Positions 35,397-47,712 of a DNA stretch of 64,000 nucleotides are shown here, one piece after another. The stretch covers positions 102,973,440 through 103,037,439 of the forward strand of contig NC_067284.1 in assembly GCF_020740795.1 (NCBI RefSeq). Reading direction: 5' to 3'. Under the pieces are notes generated by a model. That model was not told where the DNA came from. It did not search any database and saw nothing but the letters and a program-made list of their open reading frames with translations. Source of the stretch: Apus apus. Taxonomy: Eukaryota; Chordata; Aves; Apodiformes; Apodidae. A program made the position numbers and the translations under genes. Positions within the stretch are counted from its first letter, which is position 1. Each line of letters starts with the position of its first letter.

Positions 35397-37644
35397 TCGG
35401 GGGGGTTGCAGCTTGGAACCCTTCTTTGTTCTTTGATTCATAATTTAGAGTATGTCTGAAATCACATATCCAGCATATTCTAAAGCTGTGCAGGGAGACA
35501 GTCTCTCAGCACAGGAGACACACTGCAGCTCTGCTCCTCTTTGCTCTGCCAGGGGACCAAGCATGAATTACATTGCAGGGTGGAGGGCACTGCCTGAGAA
35601 GCAGGGGACTGGGATGCCAACCCAGGAGAGGAGAGCCTCTGCTCAGCCACTTAACAAAAGCTAAACTGGGAGAATCTGGGATGCCCTGAGGATTTAAAGC
35701 ATAACCATGCATTCAAACCACCGATGATGTGTGGACAGGCAAGAAAATGAGGTGAAAACCCCAAGCATCTCTTTCAAAGATCTCAGCAACAGGAAAACAT
35801 GGGACTCAGCCCTGCAGCTGGCTGGTGGTGTAGGCATAGCCCTGGTTTCTCTGCCTGTGAACCAGGCAGGGGAGATGAGGGGAAAAACATACATCAGGTT
35901 GTGAGGTGCCTCAGGACCTTGGCCACAGGGCTGTATTCACACCAAAAATACATGGAGGGCTTGATGCCCTGCAGGATCTTTGGCTGCCTACTAATCAAGG
36001 AAAGCTTAGGTAATTGCTATCTGACACAAGGTTTGCAGCATCTGTGTTATTGTGGCCTCTCCAATCTACTAGTGCAATTTTAATCCAGATTTACAGGCAC
36101 CACCTTCCTCCTCCACCAGGCAAGACTGTGGGTCCCACCTCAGAGGGAGGAGAGCCTGCAGGCCAGGTGAGTGTGGCTGAGCAGCTCCCAGCTGGAAAGA
36201 AACAAGTTAGAGCCCTTGGAGCCATGATCTCTCTCTTGCTGCCTTGGCTTGAAGGCGACAGACAGAGCCTTTACCATCACAAATCACTCTGAGGCTGGAC
36301 GTCCATCAGGCAAGCACTGTTCCAGTGAGGATCTGTCTGGCACAACATGTGCCTGTCATGGACTGCTGCACACCCAAGTTTTCCCATCTTGTAGGAGATA
36401 TTTTGACCATATCCTTCCTGACAAGAAACGAGTCTATTTAGTGCTAACTTCTTTTCATAAATAACCCATCCCCTTACTGCACTGCACACACTTGTGTATT
36501 TAGCTTCTAGGGTTATTTATTATACTTTTTCTTTTCCTTCTACTTCTTTTCCTCCCATTGCAGAAGCGGTTTAGGGAATGCCTAACTTTATTATAACTGC
36601 TGGAAGGAGTTTTACAAGGGCCCACACCTCAAGGTCTATTTGACCTCAACTATTTTCTGCCAATAGTAACATTTGATTGCTCAGTAACGAACAATCTAAT
36701 CCTGGGTGAATGCACAATAAAGTGAGATTTTCTGCTCTGATCAAATTATACACAGTGAAAAAGGCAGGTGCTAGGAAGTTACTGACAGATCTTGGATGCT
36801 CTTACTCATCCCCAAGACTTGCTGAGCCCCATCTCCAGGCTAAATTTAGAGCAGCCTGTGGACTAGTCTAACTCACACTCTTCTGGCCACTGGAGGGGCC
36901 TCTGCCAGCTCATGATGGGCTGCGTGAGATGAAGTCATGGGCTGCATCCACCCACAGACTGTAAGTTCCCCACCTGACCGACAGCAGCACATGAGCATTA
37001 AGAACCCCTTTTAAATAGCAAATAGTCTAGATTTTATTGAGCACAAATATATCCTAATGCTTTACCCTCCCTCTCAGTGCAGAGCTAGGAGAGCCCAAGG
37101 AAAGGAGGTGCGTACATGAGCTGCTCAGAAAAGGTGGTTTGGAGGGACTTTTTTGGTCACAGAAATCTATTGGCAACTGTGAAGTCAGCCTGACTTTCAC
37201 ATTCCTCTGTATCTTGCAAAGGAAAATGAACTTTTTTTTTCTTATGAGCCAAGTACACCTCACCCAGAAATCTGTGCAAGGCAAGTACAGCCCTCTCTTC
37301 CTTCCTGCCAAGGCCTTTCTTATGAGAAGGAAAGGAGGTACCATGGTGCACCCCAGCATCCACTGCATGTAGGGGAGCATTAAAAAAAAAAGTCTGCAGA
37401 TGATTCAACCAGATTTGTTGCACTAGTGTCTGCAATCCCATTTTCGTTGCAAACATTAGGGATCAAGTTGTTGTTTGATGAAGCAAAATGATCACGATAT
37501 GTAGCTTGAACAGAGATGCCAAGGAAGGGCAGTGTGTGCTGACCAGCAGCAGTCCAACATGACCAAAGAAGCAGCACTGGAGCTTGGTCCATATGTTTGT
37601 CCTGCTCTTGCTGCTGAGCAGACTCCTGCTGCACTGGTTTCAGA
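35397..37644. other. Unique non-coding DNA
   Basis: No gene or recognised repeat. The frames are 108 codons or less and unsupported. Confidence 0.65.
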
Positions 37645-37690
37645 GCTTTGAAGGCCAGAAGGGACCATTATATCACACCGTCACCAGCCT
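37645..37690 (-). mobile_element. Possible ancient CR1-like 3' end
   Basis: The text 'ctttgaaggccagaagggac' followed by 'cattatatcac' resembles the antisense 3' terminus of CR1-type elements of turtles and other reptiles ('gccagaagggaccatt' then 'atcatctagt'). Only about 45 bp can be recognised, so this is a tentative call. Confidence 0.3.
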
Positions 37691-37775
37691 TGGCTGGGGC
37701 TGCCCAGGCAACAGATGGCTGAAATGTAAGCAGAGCTTGTCAGGAGAAAAGATTTCTGCTTTATAATAATTCTCC

Positions 37776-37858
37776 AGGAAAAAAAGGAAAAAAAACCACA
37801 ACAAACAAATAAAAAAACCCCAGAACAACCCAAAAAAACCCTCACCACCACAACCTGC
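37776..37858 (+). repeat. A/C-rich low-complexity tract
   Basis: An irregular run of A-blocks separated by C-blocks with almost no G or T. It is similar to the tract at 45.7 kb and is the complement-type of the T/G tract at 34.0 kb. Confidence 0.85.
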
Positions 37859-37907
37859 AACCTGAATGCAGGAAATCCTAAAACTCTACACAGAGCTTTA
37901 ACAGTGT

Positions 37908-37918
37908 GGGGGGGGGGG
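37908..37918 (+). repeat. Poly-G run (G11)
   Basis: Eleven consecutive G followed by 'tggg'. This is a homopolymer prone to sequencing error. Confidence 0.95.
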
Positions 37919-40900
37919 TGGGAAAACTCAATTCTGCAGTATTTTGTTCTGGAAACATCAGAACATGGTGTTTTTAAAACAAATAAGGGTCCCTTGGGCT
38001 CTTAGCAGCTGCCAGACTGTTTCATCTCCCCTTTAACAGTGGGAAGTTTTCAGCTGTAGGATAGTGTGGTGCTGGCAGTGGGATGTACTCCAGTGGGTCG
38101 GGACTTTGCTCATCCTCAGAGGAGCTGTGGATTGACACCACCCATGGAGCTGTGTGTCACAGTGTGCCTTCTTCAGGTGGCAGAGCTGATGTGTAAGCTA
38201 GCTGAGAGACAGCTGACAGAGGGAAATCATCCAGGACTGGGGTCCAAAACAATCCCGGGTCCTCTGTGTTACCTGCCCTTCAGGCAAGGTGGGTTCCCAG
38301 CATTGAGAGTGAAGCAACCTGGTAGAGCCATACCAGAGTCCCCAGGAATGTGGTCAACTAGCCTGGGCATGGGCAGCCCCAGCCATCATTCTGCTCCACC
38401 TGCACCCCAGCCTCTGCTGCCCTGTGCAAGCACAGACACCCTGCGTGCAAATATTGCAAAAGTGCCTGTGGAGTCATGGCTAATCCACAAGCGCAATTCT
38501 TGCAAGAAATGTCTCTCTGTCATGCTCAAAAGCACTGTAGCCCACAGAGGTACCACGAAGGTAGCCCACCCAGGGCAGCAGACCTGGCTGTGAGCCAAGT
38601 CCACAGCCCTTGAACTGCTTTGGCAGCACCCTGGGTGCAGCCTGCACAGTGTCCAGGATCTGTGCCTGCTGCTGGATGAGGCAGCCCTTGCCCCTCTCCT
38701 TTCTCTGCAGCGTCAGGATGTTGCCTCCCCAGAAATCGGGGGCCAGAGGGAAGCATCGACAGTGCTCTGACGCCGTTTTCATTTTGCAGTTGGCTGCATA
38801 ATGTGAATAGAGCTGGAGACTGCTGCAGGGAGGAGAAGAGAAAACTCATTTCTAAAAAGACACAGGAGTGTCAGAAGCATTGGGTAGAAAACGTGCCCAG
38901 GCAGTGGTCCTGGAGGTAGGTGGGGGCATGTGGCACTCCCTGCTACTTTACACATTAAGCCTGGCATAAGCAAGGTACATTACTTGAAAACTTAAATGAA
39001 AGTCTAATGATGGGGCTTCTGAAGGGCAGCTAGGCCCCCAGGTTTTAGCAGTGAATCTTCAGCTCTTGGTACCTCTGCCCTTCACTTCCACGTTTGGTTT
39101 CTCCCTCTCAATTTCCAGGACAACAAATCTGCTGTATAACAGCAAATCCACCCAGGTGTTCACAATTTTTTCTGCAGGGAACTTACTTCAAAGGAGGTGA
39201 GGAGCAGACCAGAGCCTCAGCACTGTAGTGCTTCACACATCACCAGCAGGAACCTCTGCATTTATAAATTCCTACCAGTCTCTGCATTTATCTTAGAACT
39301 GGAAATTAATAATATAACACAGTAAATACTCACAGGGGAAAATCCAAACAGAGCATCATTCATGCACTAAATTTTTTTCCTAGTTATCTAACGTGCCACT
39401 GCATACTGGCCAGAAAGTCTTTGCATAGCAGTAAAACTGTCTCTCTGTGGTAGAATGAGAAAGGGAATAGAGAAGGCATAGAGAATATTTGCATTTAACT
39501 TCATCTCATGGAGACAGAACATTAAAATGCTATTTGGTAACTTAGTCATAGAGAAGAATAGTAGAGCCATAGGCCTTTATTCCTTTTTTTAAAAAGATGT
39601 AACTCTTTTAAGAGTCCCCTTAAGAGTGCTCAGTAGGGTGTGTCAATATTGCTCCCCATGGAAATCATATGGTTTGCCTATGCAGACAGTGAATTGTTTT
39701 GTGGCTGTGAAATATTGTGTGTTGCCCTGTGAGCAGTGGAGCCAGTGGCTCGAGGAACCGTTGTTGAGACTGACAGTTACATTGTGCCACTGAATAGTGA
39801 AACGGCAGAATCAAAAACTCAAGTGGACCCAGACAGAATGTCCTGACCTTTAAGTAAAAGGCTGATTGGATATGGTGGGAGCTCCCCTTCATCTTCCACC
39901 ATAATCCATTACACCTTTCTTGGCAAACCCTCGTAATTCATGTAGCCGCGCAGATACATTTCCCATAGAATTTTTTTACATGCTTATCATTAAATTTATC
40001 TCTTATAACTTACTTGCCTTTGTATGGTCCAGTTGTGACATGAAGTGTCAGCTCCCTATGTTGAAGCATTCACAGCATCCTGCCTAAGAAGTGATTCTGT
40101 GCCTTGCAGTCCAAAGGCCAGCAAGAATAAATTTGTAGGGACCCAGTCATAATAAAAATTTCTGCAGCACAGAAATAAATACAGGCAAAGATATTATATC
40201 ATGACCTGCAGTGGAAAAATAACAGACCCCAGCCACATGAAAGTTGCAAACTTTATTACACTAGGTCAGAATTTTTAATTTTTCTGAACTAGACTGTAAA
40301 GTGTTTGGGGCAGACACATTTTATGCATCTCTAACTTGCCATGCACAGTATCTTTTAAGTAAGAAAGAAAACAATAATGGCATTATTATTGTTGGCTGCA
40401 AACTCTGCTTTAGAGAGGATCAATGTTATATAAACAAAAGACAACCAAATTATGTTCTTCCTATCTTCATTTTTAATTTCAGCATTTATTTTTACCAGTT
40501 TCAATAATTTACTTAAATAATTGCTATGTGTGTAGATAAGGAAACATAGCAGCATGATCCTGGTCTAGCCTGTCTGGAAAGGTAAGTTTCCTTTTTTAAA
40601 TACAACAGCTTGATCCTGGAAGTCAAAACTCATACAGTCTGTGCCCAGCACTCTTTTTCATGATGACAGAGTAAAATGTATAACCCATGTCACACTGCAT
40701 TTTTTCCTCAGAAACCCATGAACTTGTGGACAGATTTTTTTTTCCTTCAAAAATTGCTTTCAAGACTGACTGCCTCTTTTTTGTTCCTTAAAATAAGTGA
40801 ATGACCTTTATTTTTGTGGATGTGAGAGTGAAAACTTCCAAGCACCTTGCAGGTTTGCTATAGAGTGTTTGTATTGCATCTATTTTATATTAACAGACAC

Positions 40901-41169
40901 AGTCCTCTGTATGAGCCTGTACATACAGACATATTATTTGCCTGGATGCTGTCTTCTCTGTGGATAGCCTGTCTTGCCATATGCACACATTCTTCTTGCC
41001 CCGTGGTATGCACTTCACCCACTTGCTTTGAATGAAACTGTACGACAGTTCCAGACACGTCTGAATGTGGCACTGGCATTTCTTGCATCTCTCATCTGCA
41101 AGGGGCGAGAATCTTCAAACTCAATTAGCATTTTAAAGAATAGGTTCAGTTTTGTGGTCCATTAAAGTC
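37919..41169. other. Unique non-coding DNA
   Basis: 38.0-38.95 kb is GC-richer, with a 175-codon frame (38066-38593 +) overlapped by minus-strand frames of about 100 codons; none is recognised. A consensus splice-donor-like 'aaaggtaagt' lies at 40578-40587 without a supporting exon. 40.1-40.9 kb is AT-rich. Confidence 0.6.
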
Positions 41170-41530
41170 AGCTAAGTTGATGCACTGCATGTCTTTATTT
41201 CAAAAATAAAGCTGAACAATTAAAGCCCATGTCTCTTTGCTCAGCTTTTGATTCCTCACAAAGCTTTCCCACTTGCTGCCTTTGGATGTAATGTTAACAA
41301 AGTCAGTTAACATCAAGAGCAGCACTAACAGGCATGGCACATTTCCTTGTTTTTGCTCAATCAGTCCGTGTTCAAACTATCAGTTTGATTTATTTGTCCA
41401 CGCTGACCCTTATTCACCACTTAATTATCCTCGTATAATGTTTCAAGAGCCTCCTGACACAAGGAGAAAGACAATTGCCGATGTTCTGTGGAACAACTGT
41501 TGACCTGATGGCCAAAATGATGACTGCGGG
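41170..41530. promoter_or_regulatory. Candidate conserved non-coding block
   Basis: Repeat-free and motif-dense. It has two 'gttaac' sites about 14 bp apart near 41293-41312 (HNF1-half-site-like), 'ttcaaaaataaagctg', 'taattatcctcgtataat' and CpGs at its 3' side. Function is inference only. Confidence 0.2.
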
Positions 41531-42989
41531 TCGAAGGTTGGTCTCCTTTTGAAGGACCCACTCCATTCTTGAGGGCCCTGGCTGGAGCCACTTAGCCCGG
41601 GTGCTGCTGGCACTGGGCAGCCTGCCGGCCCCGGTCCTCGCAGCGCGCCTCAGGTCAGCCCAGCCGAGCACAGCCAGCTGACAGCAGCATTGCCTGAGCA
41701 GCAGCTCAGCTGCCAAAAGAGCCAGGGTTTTCAGGCAGTTGGGTGGACTCACTCTGGTCCGCTCTGCCCCTGCTCTGCTCCAGCATCAGCACCCGATTTG
41801 ACTGGAACTAATCCTGACATCGAATTGCCAAAATGGAGATCCATGTCTTCTAGCAAAACCAGATGCTATAAATACAGCAATCTCTCTTATTCTTTCAGCA
41901 AAGGACATTAGTTTAAAGTCCCCAACGTGTATGCTCAGCCCCATGCTAGAGAGGGCACACAATGACCTCCATTCATCTGGAAAGCATCCTTTCTGCCCCT
42001 CTAGCTTGGAAACACTGAATGACATTCCTATTCGTTTCCCATTCAAAAGCGAATAATCAGCTAATAGGTTAATTTTGACAGGACACTGGCATCTCATGGG
42101 GACAGAGGGCACGATCTGCATTTTCAGGCAAGCAGCAACAGTGCTCAGGAGCTGAGGAAAGAAGAGGCTGAAGTGGCACGGTGTGAGAGTCAGGGCATTA
42201 GCTGAGAACTTGTGCAGGCATTTCAGTTGCTGACTCTTGGGGGCTGTGCAGGGAAAAAATCTGGCCCTCTTTTTAAAGGCAGTAGCTACCCCATATGTAA
42301 GCAGTGGGAGCACTTTTAGTTAAGTTTTTTCCAAATAGCTGACCTTCCCTGAGCATATGAGGTTTTTATTTCAGTGAATTTACACCATTTCAACCCACTG
42401 TTTGAATTCTATCACTTGAAGATGTGCTTAGCTGTTAAAGGTCTAGCATCTTCACCACCACTGAGTAAAACTTGATTAATCAACTCTGTGATTCCTGTGC
42501 CAGGAGAACCTTTCACCAGCACAGAGACAGTAGGTCAACTCCTCTGTCATCCCTCATCTAGTTCTCAGGTGTCATTGCTGACAGGTAATGTGAACATGCC
42601 TATTTAGGGCTCACTGACCCCTGCCCATCTTCCTAGCCTCAAGGAGGACTGGCAGGCACCACAACTGGGAGCAGACTTTGGGTTGCTCCAAGTGGGATCA
42701 GCACAGTGCACAGCCAGGCCTGGAGCAGAGGAGTAAGTAGCCTAACTCAGGACCTCCCCATTTGCTCACCAATGCTCATAGTTCCCAACCATCACCAGGC
42801 CATCACTGAGCCACAGTGAGGGTGAAACCACAGAGGAATAACATGGCAGCCTGGATGTCAGCCCAGAGCATTGGGTTCACCAGCTCCTGAGATTCTGGGA
42901 TGTAATGCAGCCAGTGCTTGGCCCACCACTGTCTTTCAAAACACCTGTTCGAGCAGAAGTGTTCATACATTTGTATTCTTTTAATCTGA
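41531..42989. other. Non-coding DNA with a short CpG-rich patch
   Basis: A CpG-rich patch lies at about 41595-41680 ('gcctgccggccccggtcctc', 'gcagcgcgcc'). The 175-codon minus frame (41786-42313) ends beside it and is not recognised. Confidence 0.55.
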
Positions 42990-43190
42990 AAAGTTTTTGT
43001 GCTTTGTTTTCAGAAAACAACATTTTATGTTTTCGTTTTTAATGAAAACTCGAAGGCTGTCGCAGAAATATTGGCAGGACAGAGAAAAATTGTTTTCATT
43101 GTTTTTTTTCCAGGAGATAAATAAATAAAGAATTCCCCAGCTGTCCTAATTAAATTACAGACATCTAATTGTGAAGGCAGGATGTCATCA
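42990..43190. promoter_or_regulatory. Candidate AT-rich regulatory block
   Basis: Clustered homeodomain-type cores ('cctaattaaattac', 'catctaattg') lie next to 'gttttcgtttttaatg' and a T-run. The block is repeat-free. Conservation is not tested. Confidence 0.2.
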
Positions 43191-44929
43191 GCTCTTCACT
43201 GGTTCTTCTCTTGATGCCCCTCAGAAATCTCCAGGACTTTTATGTCCAAAACCCTACATGAGCAGGGACTTCTCCTGCATTAACACTGCCCTCATAGCTG
43301 ATGTTTCCAGGAGGCAGAAGAAGAAACAGTTAGTTGCCGTATTCCCCACATCACAGAGGTAGAATGGAGCAGAAGATGAAGTGTCCAGGCTCAAAGAGCT
43401 CCAGATGGCACCTTTGAAGACCTGGAGGTGGCTGCTAGAGCGTGAGGGTGTTTAAGTGACTTGCTCCTTGAAGCTTTGTGTGCAGCACATTGTGCCTGCT
43501 GGCTGCTGCCCTCTCCCCATGGCAGGGACAACCATCCCTCCTTCATTTGCTTCCCACAGGACAGCAGCAAAAGCTGGGTGCAGAACCCTGCCTTGGGTAA
43601 TGTCAAAACCAAACACCACAGAGCGTGGTTGTTCATTTCGGTCTCCCTGTCACTCCAGAGGTCAAGGGATGTTGTGTTTGGACTCAAGCATGGGGCAGCC
43701 AGCAGCCCGTGCCCAGCACACCCCGGTTTCTCTGCTTGACCCTGCCTCCAGGGAGGAGTTTGCCATCCCCCCAATGCCACAGCTGTGTTGGCATGAGGCT
43801 CAGCACCAACCCTTTTCTGCACGATGAGCCTTGATCTGAAACACGCAACTTTCATCAGTCCTAGGAAAATCAAATTACTGCTATTTTTATGGTACCTAGG
43901 AGAGGGGTAAGAGTTGCACTGAAAGCTCATCTTTCATTTTGAAAAGAGCATCTAATCACTTAGAGGCAGAATAGCAGGACAGGGAAAGTCTCAAACCTTG
44001 TCTGAAAGATGGAAAATTTATGGCTGCAAAGGGCAGCATATATCAAAGAGCTTTTGGCCAAGGCTCACCAATAAAGCAATTCACCTACTGGGTGATGTGA
44101 GGACAGAGCAAGATGAAAGTAAAGTTCGATCATTTCTTCCCATCGCAACAAAAAGGTTGATAAAGAATATACTTGATATCAAACAGAGCTTCCTGCTGTC
44201 CCTAGTTACCTGGGAGTTTGGAGCCTGCAGTTTGAATAATGTTTCCTCCATAATAGGGTTGACAGCAGAAGTGTGGAGAGACTGATGGGCCTTCATGCAG
44301 GCTCAGCTTTTGTAGTTCAGGCTCATTCTTTATTCTCAAAGTGGAGCAGATAATAAATGTGTAAATAAATAGTTACCAATCTTCTGGCACGGTAAAATAA
44401 CTAGTCGCTTTCTTGTGCTGCAAAAGAGCTCAATCATACCAATAGTAAAACGGCGTTGCTTGCAATGTTTTGCCCACTTTGCAAATAGCTTGGGAAAGTT
44501 TTTTGCATTGTTTGAGGTGCAGCGTGGGTGAGGCTAAATGTGTCTGCCTCCAGGAGTGAAACAAAACAGCCATCCTTGTAATCTGGGAAGGTTAAGTGCT
44601 TACAAAAATTAAAACTTGGGACTTCTTTCTCCATTTTGTTTATAAAACCCAAGCCGTGCCAAATTCCGACTCAATCTAATGTTATTAGCACATTTCTTTG
44701 TGTAATATGAGATCTGAGGAAATGATAATAAGAACCGGATTTCAATTAAAAGCCATGGTCCTTTTTATAAAAATACTGGCATTTCCACTTGACTACGATG
44801 GCTGTTTAATTCTGGGTTTATCACACCCAGTTCATACAACCAGGAGAGATTTTTATCCCCTAGTTTCAAAGCAAAACAGTCACAGTGAAATATTTTAAAT
44901 GCCTCTAAGTGGCTTTCTTTTAGTGAGTT
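43191..44929. other. Unique non-coding DNA
   Basis: A 179-codon minus frame (43391-43930) and a 123-codon plus frame overlap in opposite orientation. Neither has a recognisable domain. Confidence 0.6.
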
Positions 44930-45090
44930 AAACAGCATTTAAGCAAATTATTTTAATGGCCGATATAAGCTTAAATAATGCACAAACACTTTGGATACGT
45001 CTGGGTAAATTATTTCCACAATTATTTTCCATTAAAATGTGAGCAGAGAGTGTTCTCATAATTTTTTAACTGTTTGCTGCAGCCCAGCCC
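44930..45090. promoter_or_regulatory. Candidate AT-rich regulatory block
   Basis: Repeat-free AT-rich text with 'attattttaatggccgata' and 'ccacaattattttccatt'. It looks like conserved non-coding DNA, on texture only. Confidence 0.15.
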
Positions 45091-45721
45091 CTTCTCTAAA
45101 CAGGCTGCCAAACACTTCTCTGGTACACTGGGGCAGGTCTGGTATGTTCTGAGGAAAAGATGCCATCAGTGAGTACATTACAATTTTCAGAGTGCAGTTA
45201 CATGAGATAAACTGGGTAGTTTTAAGCAGATGCCCAGGAAGATAAGAGGGAATATGCCCTATGAAATTCTTCTAGATTAAAGTATAATCCCTGGGGAAGA
45301 CCTTTGGAGACGACTGGAACTGTCATTATTCCCCTCAGCTTGGTACTTCAAAGGCACTTTTTTTTCCCCTTTTTTCCCTTCTGTGAGAAACTTGTTCTCA
45401 GGCTGCTTGAAATGAGAGCTGGCTGATTTTTTCCTTTTTCATAAAGTAATTTAAATCAGAATCAATTCTTAGGCATGAAGTTACTGCAGAAAAAGACATT
45501 TTCAGTATTTTTCAATGGAATAAAAGGCAAACTGTTAAAACTGAAATATTTTCTCTGAGATTTTCCTCTTTTTTTGGTCAACTGTTTTTTTTTTAAGCCA
45601 CACCTAAAATGTTTACACGAAACTGCATTTTGAAAGCTGAGGCATTTACTGTTTCAGTTTTAGTTCTAAGTGACTATAAACACACAAAGCACTGTAGATT
45701 TTGACAGAAATTAGAAAGGAA
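45091..45721. other. Unique AT-rich non-coding DNA
   Basis: Nothing is recognised; there are several T-runs (45359-45366, 45569-45575 and nearby). Confidence 0.65.
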
Positions 45722-45822
45722 AAAGCAAAACAAGAACAAAAGCAAAAAAACCCCACACACACACACAAATCACAAAACACAAAAAGCAACCAAACCAAAC
45801 CCACCACCACCAACGAAAGGCA
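45722..45822 (+). repeat. A/C-rich tract with short (CA)n
   Basis: About 100 bp of A and C blocks that include a short CA dinucleotide run near 45753-45768. The minus-strand frame through it is low-complexity. Confidence 0.9.
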
Positions 45823-47651
45823 CAAGGAAAAATAACTGACACTTTCCACTCAGCTGTGCTGACCAGTATCTATCTCAATGGATTTGTAAAATATAGCTCA
45901 AGTCAATGTGGGTCCAGATTTTCAAAAACATGATGCCTTTTTTTATCCTGGTATTACAGAAAACGCTTCAAGGTCTTCAAAGGGGAACAGCCTGTGCGAA
46001 GCCAGTACTCTAAGAATGCAATGCAGAATTGCTCAATCCAGTTTCAGGTGATATCTCAGCATTGGCAGCATCCTTGCCATCAACCAGCACAAGTCCTTGC
46101 TTAAAGTTAAATACAGCCTAAATGCAATGCTAAATAGCAGCACTGACACTTCTTTTAATTAATAAATTAAGTCCTTTACCAAATAGCCTGCTTGCACTCT
46201 CAGTGTGTTTCCTCCACAGATGTCTCCAGGAAATATTAGCAGCTGGAGGAGTGAATACTCTTAAAATGGGTGCAGATTTGGCTGTCTGTGTCAATAAGTG
46301 ATGAGGTAAAAATCTTCTGGAGGCATCAATGAGTTAACGCCACTCCCTGTGCAGCAGTGTCACAAGGTGCCATAACACTCATCCTAAGGAGTGAAGAGCT
46401 TGTGTTTACGGTGCTGTTTTTATCTGAACACGTCTCCCTCTGACACAGCAGCCACCGAATCTCTGACTTCCAAAGCTGACATTAGGTCTTTGTCTCAGTA
46501 AGTGCATTCAAGTGCAGCAGCCACTGTGTGGGGAGCTTTTTGGTAGGATGGGAACAGCTGCAGCAGAGGACTGTTGTAGGGTTGCATCTTTTTGGAAGAG
46601 ACAATTTCACTCGGGGGTTTATAACGTTCATGTTATAAACAAAACTTCAAAATAGAAAAGTGAAAGTAGATAAAATAAATCTGTTTTACCCTAGCAACTA
46701 AATGTTTGCACTCTTTAGAACATAGAAGAGTGAACACAATCCCATGCTGCCATAATAAAAGAGTCTCTTGCAGATCAGAAGCTGTGAACACTGATGGCAG
46801 CTGGAATGACAAAATGGGACTTACGGGAAAATCCGCTTATAAGCAAACAGTGCTATGATCATGAGGGAGATGGGTCACACCCTGTTTTCAGAGAGACTCC
46901 CTGTCTCAGGTAACATGACTGCATGCTCAGTTTGCTTCCCTTATCTTTAAACACTCTCCAAACAGGCACTTCGGTTGCAAATTTAGTGTTCTTCCCATCA
47001 CTTTACTGCATGATCATGTCCATGAAGCCACAGACATGCAGCCAGATTTGGGCTGTTTGAAGTCTGGGGCTTGGATCCAGCAATTCTCTCCATTGTCATG
47101 GCAGGTCATTTTCCCTACATCAAGACTCCTTCTAGCGAAGATTCTCCCAGGCTTCAGCTAGTTTCAAAAAATAATTATTTTACCATAAAGATTAGAAGCT
47201 TCACCATAAAAATCACTGTTATGCTCCTTCCAGCTCAGCAGTTGGGACTTGAAGGCAGGCACAGCATCCATACAACAGCGAACTATTTTAGGGATTTGTT
47301 CCAATTTCTGCCTAATATAGATGTGCTGGCACAACCTTGTGCTGACAGGTGAATGCTGGTGGAAGAGCCTGCAATTAGAGCAGCAGAGCTCTGCTTTCCT
47401 TGGGAGGGCCACAGCAGCCCCTAAAGCTCCAGCAGAGACCTGGGCAGGTTCCAGCAGCCTTTTCTTGTTCGGCTCTCTACCAGAAAACCCATCAAGCACA
47501 AGCCACTCTCAGGGTCTGCTTCCTAAATCTGCCAGACAAATCAGAACCTCTTTCTCTGATCCCTGAAGGAAACAGGACAATCTTTCATGGAAGTGGGCAT
47601 CTGGGTGGACTGGCTTTTTTGAGATCTAGTGATGAGAGGTACTAGACCAAA

Positions 47652-47652
<1 letters not shown>
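45823..47652. other. Unique non-coding DNA
   Basis: No gene or repeat is recognised. Confidence 0.65.

Positions 47653-47712
<60 letters not shown>
47653..47712 (+). repeat. (ATT)20 microsatellite
   Basis: Exactly twenty uninterrupted ATT units. The minus-strand frame through it has a poly-Asn stretch and is an artefact. Confidence 0.98.

Noticed and set aside
41786..42313. 175-codon minus frame
   Set aside because: No family recognised, and there is no promoter, splice or composition support.
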